NCBI RefSeq assembly: GCF_018614075.1
Contig: NZ_JAGGOZ010000099.1
Span: forward strand, 1-56,659
DNA from: Streptomyces sp. ISL-94
GTDB lineage: Bacteria > Actinomycetota > Actinomycetes > Streptomycetales > Streptomycetaceae
DNA: 56,659 nucleotides
Direction of reading: 5' to 3'
The position numbers were made by a program, and so were the translations under genes. Position 1 is the first letter of the stretch, and each line of letters starts with the position of its first letter. A model generated the notes under the pieces. That model made no database searches. It was given only the letters and a program-made list of their open reading frames with translations, and was not told the origin of the DNA. This document shows positions 53,387-56,659 of this stretch, in pieces.

Positions 53387-53541
53387 CGCTTCTCTCGCGG
53401 GGGGTGAGACCGCTCTGCGGCAGGGTGAGTACCGCAAGCAAGATAGCGCGATATGTCCGATTTACTGCGCAACCGGTCCGATGGGATGCCGATATTGCCG
53501 CCGCCCTCGCCACGGGTGGCGGCGGGGCCGGTGCCGGGGTG

Positions 53542-54288
53542 TCAGACCTCCGGGCGCAGCATCGGCGGGTTGAGCAGGGTGGCGCCGCCGGCCCGGAACA
53601 GCTGGGCGGGGCGGCCGCCCTGACGGGTCGTGGTCCCCCCGGCGGGCACCAGGAATCCGGGGGTCCCGGTGACCTTGCGGTGGAAGTTCCGCGGGTCGAG
53701 GGCCACGCCCCAGACGGCCTCGTAGACCCGGCGAAGCTCCCCGACGGTGAACTCGGGCGGGCAGAAGGCGGTGGCCAGCGAGGAGTACTCGATCTTCGAA
53801 CGGGCCCGCTCGACGCCGTCGGCGAGGATCCGGGCGTGGTCGAAGGCCAGCCCTGCGGACGCCTGATCGGTGACTGCCAGCAGCTCGTCGACGGGGGCCC
53901 AGCGCGCGCTGTTGGCGTCCCCGCCCGCCCGGGGCGCAGGCAGGTCCGGAGCCAGCACCAGGTGCGCCACACTGACCACGCGCATCCGCGGATCCCGCTT
54001 GGGGTCGCCGTAGGTCGCCAGCTGCTCGAGATGCGCCCCGTTGCCCACGCCGGGAACGGCCGGGTCGTGCGCACAGAGCCCGGTCTCCTCGGAGAGCTCG
54101 CGGGCCGCGGCCCCCGCCAGATCCTCGTCGGCGCGCACGAATCCGCCGGGCAGCGCCCAGCGCCCCTGGAACGGCTGCTCACCCCGCCGGACGACCAGCG
54201 CACAGAGCGCGTGGCGCCGTACGGTGAGCACGACCAGGTCGACGGTGACGGCAAAGGGCGGAAAAGCCGACGGGTCGTAGGGCGACAT
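53542..54288 (-). CDS. NUDIX-domain regulator, NrtR-like
   Basis: A 248-residue protein. The NUDIX box is complete: GGFVRADEDLAGAAARELSE then ETGL (about residues 42-66). A C-terminal wHTH-like region (TVGELRRVYEAVWGVALDP, RNFHRKVTGTPGFLVPAG) resembles NrtR regulators, which use the NUDIX fold to sense ADP-ribose and control NAD genes. ATG 54288. A TCGTC/GACGA inverted repeat begins 14 bases before the start and may be its own operator. Catalytic activity is possible since the box is intact. Confidence 0.85.
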   Translation of the reverse strand: MSPYDPSAFPPFAVTVDLVVLTVRRHALCALVVRRGEQPFQGRWALPGGFVRADEDLAGAAARELSEETGLCAHDPAVPGVGNGAHLEQLATYGDPKRDPRMRVVSVAHLVLAPDLPAPRAGGDANSARWAPVDELLAVTDQASAGLAFDHARILADGVERARSKIEYSSLATAFCPPEFTVGELRRVYEAVWGVALDPRNFHRKVTGTPGFLVPAGGTTTRQGGRPAQLFRAGGATLLNPPMLRPEV

Positions 54289-54301
54289 GACGCGATCATA
54301 G

Positions 54302-54316
54302 TCGTCTCCCTGACGA
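54302..54316. promoter_or_regulatory. Candidate operator of the NUDIX regulator
   Basis: TCGTC and GACGA flank TCCCT. The repeat lies 14-28 bases before the start and could be bound by the gene's own product. Confidence 0.45.
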
Positions 54317-54410
54317 TAAACAGCGCTTTGGCGACCTTGAAGGCGCCGATCCGGCAGCCGGGAGCTGTCGCCGGCCCGAGCGCGGTCCGACCCGATAGGC
54401 CGAACGCCCC

Positions 54411-56399
54411 CTAACCGCCCAGTTGGAGCGCATCGGCGGCCTCCTCCACCATGCCGAGGCCGAGCCGGCTGACCCGCACGGCGAAGGGCTCCCCCGACAC
54501 CCTCAGGCCCGAGAGCCGGAGTGCGCCCAGGGGTGCGCCGGCGAGGGGGGTGAGTGCGACCGTGCCGGCGGGGGCGTCGGGGCGGATCCCGGCGAGAGCC
54601 GTCAGGACGTGGACCGCGGCCGCCGCGGCCACCGCGGCCGGGCGGCAGGCCGCGGGGTGCGGGAGCGGGGCACTGCCGGAGGTCCGCTGCTCGGCCGCGT
54701 ACATCTCCGGCAGCCGGTAGCCGAAGCTCTCCGCCGCGTCCAGCAGGCCCCGCAGCAGGCCGGCGGCCTCCTTCTCGAAGCCCGCCTGGGCCAGGCCGAC
54801 CACGGCGACGGCCGTCTCGTACGCCCGCACCGCGCCCGAGCGGTGGCCGAACGGGTTGTGCCCCGGCTCCCTCGCGGCCATGCTCCGCAACCCCCAGCCC
54901 GAGTCCATGGCGGGGGCTCCGAGCAGCCGGGCCAGCTGCTCGGTGCGGACCGGGTCCAGGAGCCCCTGCGCGAGTCGGCCGCCGCCGAGCAGCCCGGTGT
55001 CGAGCAGGTGCGCGGCGGCCCCGGTCAGGCGGGGCAGCGGCCGGCCGTCGGGGTGCAGGGCGGCTGCGGGACGGCCGCCGTCGGGGCCGTCGATCCAGAA
55101 TCCGGTCCGGAACCGCTCGCGCAGTGCGGCCGCCCGGTCCCGCCACTCCTCGGCGCCGGGCCGCCCGCACCCGGCCAGGAGGTCGGCGCCGAGCAGGGCG
55201 GCCCGGTGGGCGTGGGCCTGGGTCTCACAGCGCCGCGGCCCCGGATCCGGATCGGCGACGAAGCCGTCCTCCCCGAATGCGCCGCGCAGCCAGTCCAGGC
55301 ACCGCTCGGCGGCGGGGAGCAGCAGGGCCACCTCCTCCTCCGGCATCCCCCACAGCCGGGCTTCGGCGAGCACCGCCGGGAAGGCCAGGGTCGCCTCCGT
55401 GCCGGTGCAGCCCGGCGGGAGCTGCGGGCCCGCCCCGCGCAGCGGACCCGGGATCTTCCCCGCGCCCGGGTCCCGTCCGCCGGTCTGGCTGCGGGCCAGG
55501 ATCCGCAGCGTGGCCGCGGCGAGCCCGGTCCCGAGCGGCAGCGCCATCCTGGCGGCCCAGAGCGACTCCGCCGGGGCCAGTCCCAGCCGCCACGGCACCC
55601 CCGCGGCCGCGAAGGCGTCTCCCGGCTCCCCGGAATCCCTCAGCAGCAGCGCGCCCAAGTCCTCGATGCCGGTCCGGAACCAGGTCTCGACGCGCGGGTC
55701 GTCCCCTTCGGCCCGGGCTTCGGCCAACGGGTTCGCCACCTGTCCGGCGGGAGCCCGCGCGACGCGGTCCTGCGTGGTCCGCAGTTCGATGGTGCGGGAC
55801 TCGCCGGGACCCAGTTCGAGCTGCCAGCGCAGCAGTCCGGAGGAGGCCAGGGCATCGTCCGGCGGCGGCTCGGCGACGGTCACGGCCTGGGTCTCGCCGG
55901 TGCTCCAGCGCAGCCCGGCGGCGTGCACCCCGGCGGGCAGCTCGGGGCCGGCCCGGCCGGCGGCGACCGCGGCCAGCTCCGCCAGGTCGGTACCGAGCAG
56001 GACCTCCACGGGGAGGCGGACCGTCCGGGCCGTGAAGCTGCGCAGGGTGATCCGCTCGGTGCCGTCGGCGTGCCGGATCCGTTCCACCCCGATGTCCGGG
56101 TCTGGGCCGGGGTCCGCGCCGGTACGCACCGTGGCGGTGAAGGCGGCCCGGTCCGCCCCGAGGCTGCGTCCCTGGACGGCCACCGGGTCCCGGCCGCCGA
56201 CACGCAGCACGCAGCGGGAGAGCAGTCGGCGCCCGGAGCGGTAGATACCGTCGATCCCCCGCCCGGTGAGCTGGCCGTGCTCCGGTGAGATGGCCAGGCA
56301 GGGCGCCGCCACGCAGATCACGGCCCCGTGCACGGGCGGCAGTTCGGGCCTGCGGGCAGCAGGCAAGCCGGGTGGTCGGGGAGATGCGGGGTGAGACAT
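54411..56399 (-). CDS. Glycogen debranching-type amylo-alpha-1,6-glucosidase family protein
   Basis: A 662-residue protein from ATG 56399, with AAGG upstream. The N-terminal ~220 residues match the N-terminal domain of glycogen-debranching enzymes (GIDGIYRSGRRLLSRCVLRV, RSFTARTVRLPVEVLLGTDL). The rest is an alpha/alpha toroid of GH63/GH15-like type (GPQLPPGCTGTEATLAFPAV, AMDSGWGLRSMAAREPGHN, FGHRSGAVRAYETAVAVVGL). The catalytic acids cannot be set by eye. The closest functional guess is alpha-glucan hydrolysis. Confidence 0.82.
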   Translation of the reverse strand: MSHPASPRPPGLPAARRPELPPVHGAVICVAAPCLAISPEHGQLTGRGIDGIYRSGRRLLSRCVLRVGGRDPVAVQGRSLGADRAAFTATVRTGADPGPDPDIGVERIRHADGTERITLRSFTARTVRLPVEVLLGTDLAELAAVAAGRAGPELPAGVHAAGLRWSTGETQAVTVAEPPPDDALASSGLLRWQLELGPGESRTIELRTTQDRVARAPAGQVANPLAEARAEGDDPRVETWFRTGIEDLGALLLRDSGEPGDAFAAAGVPWRLGLAPAESLWAARMALPLGTGLAAATLRILARSQTGGRDPGAGKIPGPLRGAGPQLPPGCTGTEATLAFPAVLAEARLWGMPEEEVALLLPAAERCLDWLRGAFGEDGFVADPDPGPRRCETQAHAHRAALLGADLLAGCGRPGAEEWRDRAAALRERFRTGFWIDGPDGGRPAAALHPDGRPLPRLTGAAAHLLDTGLLGGGRLAQGLLDPVRTEQLARLLGAPAMDSGWGLRSMAAREPGHNPFGHRSGAVRAYETAVAVVGLAQAGFEKEAAGLLRGLLDAAESFGYRLPEMYAAEQRTSGSAPLPHPAACRPAAVAAAAAVHVLTALAGIRPDAPAGTVALTPLAGAPLGALRLSGLRVSGEPFAVRVSRLGLGMVEEAADALQLGG

Positions 56400-56425
56400 G
56401 TGTCGCCTTGTCTGCGCTCCGGTCG

Positions 56426-56475
56426 GTTCAGCTGGGCGGCGGCGCGGCCGGGCCCCCACCACCCCCCAGCTGAAC
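56426..56475. repeat. Inverted repeat upstream of the debranching-type gene
   Basis: GTTCAGCTGGG (56,426-56,436) and CCCAGCTGAAC (56,465-56,475) flank a GC-rich 28-base loop. It could be a leader hairpin or an operator 27-76 bases before the start. Confidence 0.55.
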
Positions 56476-56624
56476 GCCCCGCCCCCGCCTGGGTCACGGG
56501 CCCGGGCCCCGGCCGCGCCCGCCCGGGGCGAAGACGGCGGCGAAGCGCCGCGCCCACGGCGCCCCACAGCCGTCGCATCGGAGCACCACAGCGGGGCGGG
56601 CGCGACCTCGGCCGCGGACACTGG

Positions 56625-56658
56625 CTCGTACTCGTACTCGTACTCGTACTCGCACTCG
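56625..56658. repeat. Hexanucleotide tandem repeat
   Basis: CTCGTA is repeated four times exactly, followed by CTCGCA and CTCG at the window edge. The minus frame would encode alternating Glu-Tyr, but no gene start is seen here. Confidence 0.8.
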
Positions 56659-56659
56659 G

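Overview
The window is very GC-rich, uses GTG and TTG starts freely, and carries an actinomycete core gene order: hrdB, whiH, two type II topoisomerase subunits, paired citrate synthases and ptsH. From memory this matches the conserved core around hrdB/whiH in Streptomyces, so the organism is most likely a Streptomyces or close relative. Names rest on reading the translated sequence; no database search was run.

Layout. Positions 1-18,000 are accessory. They hold two Rhs polymorphic-toxin loci. The first (331-7025, minus) is a secreted 2117-residue Rhs protein with a Lys/Ala-repeat linker, a small basic C-terminal toxin-like tip and a small acidic partner gene, capped by a strong terminator. 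A secreted protein with a lectin-like propeller tail is transcribed divergently (7387-10314). The second locus (10706-16803, minus) is a tightly coupled four-gene unit: SseB-like, WXG/ESX-like, Rhs and a candidate immunity gene. Decayed transposase pieces lie at both ends of the toxin island (1-314 and 17,371-17,944), the second frameshifted by an exact 14-bp duplication.

Positions 18,000-29,000 are mostly core. They hold thymidine kinase, a phosphodiesterase-family protein, a DUF5998 protein, a GNAT/acyl-CoA-synthetase protein acetyltransferase, ptsH with a DasR-type box, a GntR regulator, an M23 endopeptidase behind a cyclic-di-AMP riboswitch, and a pair of M16 peptidases. Positions 29,144-34,338 hold parC, then an unusual Mrr-nuclease/TerD fusion protein and a SUKH-family protein. 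Positions 34,400-44,406 hold a CobW-type GTPase, divergent citrate synthase and HTH-citrate synthase genes around a 19-bp AT-rich palindrome, a LacI regulator with its probable operator and a decayed carbohydrate-binding gene, a CitA/DctB-like two-component system, and an acetate-type sodium symporter with its DUF485 partner. Positions 44,545-56,659 hold parE, a small zinc-ribbon protein, a trypsin-like protease, hrdB, whiH, an ABC ATPase-permease fusion, a NUDIX regulator and a glycogen-debranching-type hydrolase.

How the parts fit. The core genes cover primary sigma factor, chromosome decatenation, sporulation control, carbon uptake and TCA entry. The accessory genes look like inter-bacterial conflict and stress cassettes. 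The most interesting less-explored pieces are the Mrr-TerD fusion, the SseB/WXG/Rhs/immunity unit, and the HTH-citrate synthase with its candidate operator. Several strong inverted repeats mark transcription unit ends.
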